Shown piece after piece: positions 63,934 through 64,000 of a DNA stretch of 64,000 bases (within the stretch, counting starts at the first letter, position 1; every line of letters begins with the position of its first letter). The position numbers and the translations under genes are program-made. The stretch lies in NCBI GenBank assembly GCA_019671135.1, contig JAHRHY010000001.1:2728001-2792000 (forward strand), written 5' to 3'. The stretch comes from Linnemannia hyalina (lineage: Eukaryota; Mortierellomycota; Mortierellomycetes; Mortierellales; Mortierellaceae). The notes beneath the pieces are model-generated. The model worked only from the letters and a program-made list of their open reading frames with translations. It had not been told where the DNA came from and did not search any database.

Positions 63934-64000
63934 CTATTAAAGGAAGAATCGCAAGCCTTGGGTGAGTCGGTCTGAGCACATCACCATGAAACACAACAGT

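Overview
This window comes from a filamentous fungus. The genes are short, with small GT..AG introns and pyrimidine-rich 5' leaders. The window carries a Crinkler-type effector-like gene, an AA11-like copper monooxygenase gene, a CaMK-type kinase and a very large set of F-box/leucine-rich-repeat paralogues. Together these best fit an early-diverging soil fungus of the Mucoromycota, most likely Mortierellaceae. That placement is an inference from gene content; no marker gene in the window proves it.

Layout. 1-2.5 kb: end of a histidine-rich, low-complexity protein gene. 3.7-6.5 kb (-): Crinkler-like gene interrupted by an in-frame amber codon. 6.8-12.5 kb: F-box/LRR block (one intact gene flanked by two decayed copies). 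13.5-14.4 kb (+): secreted LPMO-like protein. 14.6-16.9 kb (-): F-box/LRR gene. 17.3-19.7 kb (-): 11-exon Ca2+/calmodulin-dependent protein kinase. 20.6-22.5 kb (+): multispanning TLC-type membrane protein. 22.5-27.0 kb: gene-poor, microsatellite-rich stretch. 27.0-31.0 kb (+): 8-exon extended-SDR/NAD epimerase-like gene with a 1.8 kb intron. 31.3-45.3 kb: the densest F-box/LRR array, with five intact genes and three decayed copies. 45.3-54 kb: gene-poor, repeat-rich stretch holding one intact and two broken copies of a small secreted protein and several tandem repeats. 54.1-55.5 kb: two more decayed F-box/LRR C-terminal pieces. 56.2-56.7 kb (-): mitochondrial-type RRM/RGG protein. 57.1-59.7 kb (+): SelO pseudokinase (protein AMPylase), Cys form. 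59.8-61.9 kb (-): F-box/LRR gene. 62.1 kb to the right edge (-): end of a putative Sld3-like replication regulator.

The dominant theme is birth and death of F-box/LRR genes. Eight intact copies and seven recognisable decayed copies fall into two subfamilies, A and B, on both strands. The intact copies appear intronless, while the housekeeping genes between them have up to 11 exons. F-box proteins normally act as substrate receptors of SCF ubiquitin ligases, so this looks like a fast-evolving receptor repertoire. The tandem, inverted and broken copies suggest recombination-driven turnover. Coding homopolymers (Gln, Ala, Asn, Gly) sit at different places in different copies. The remaining genes are ordinary single genes with no operon-like logic.
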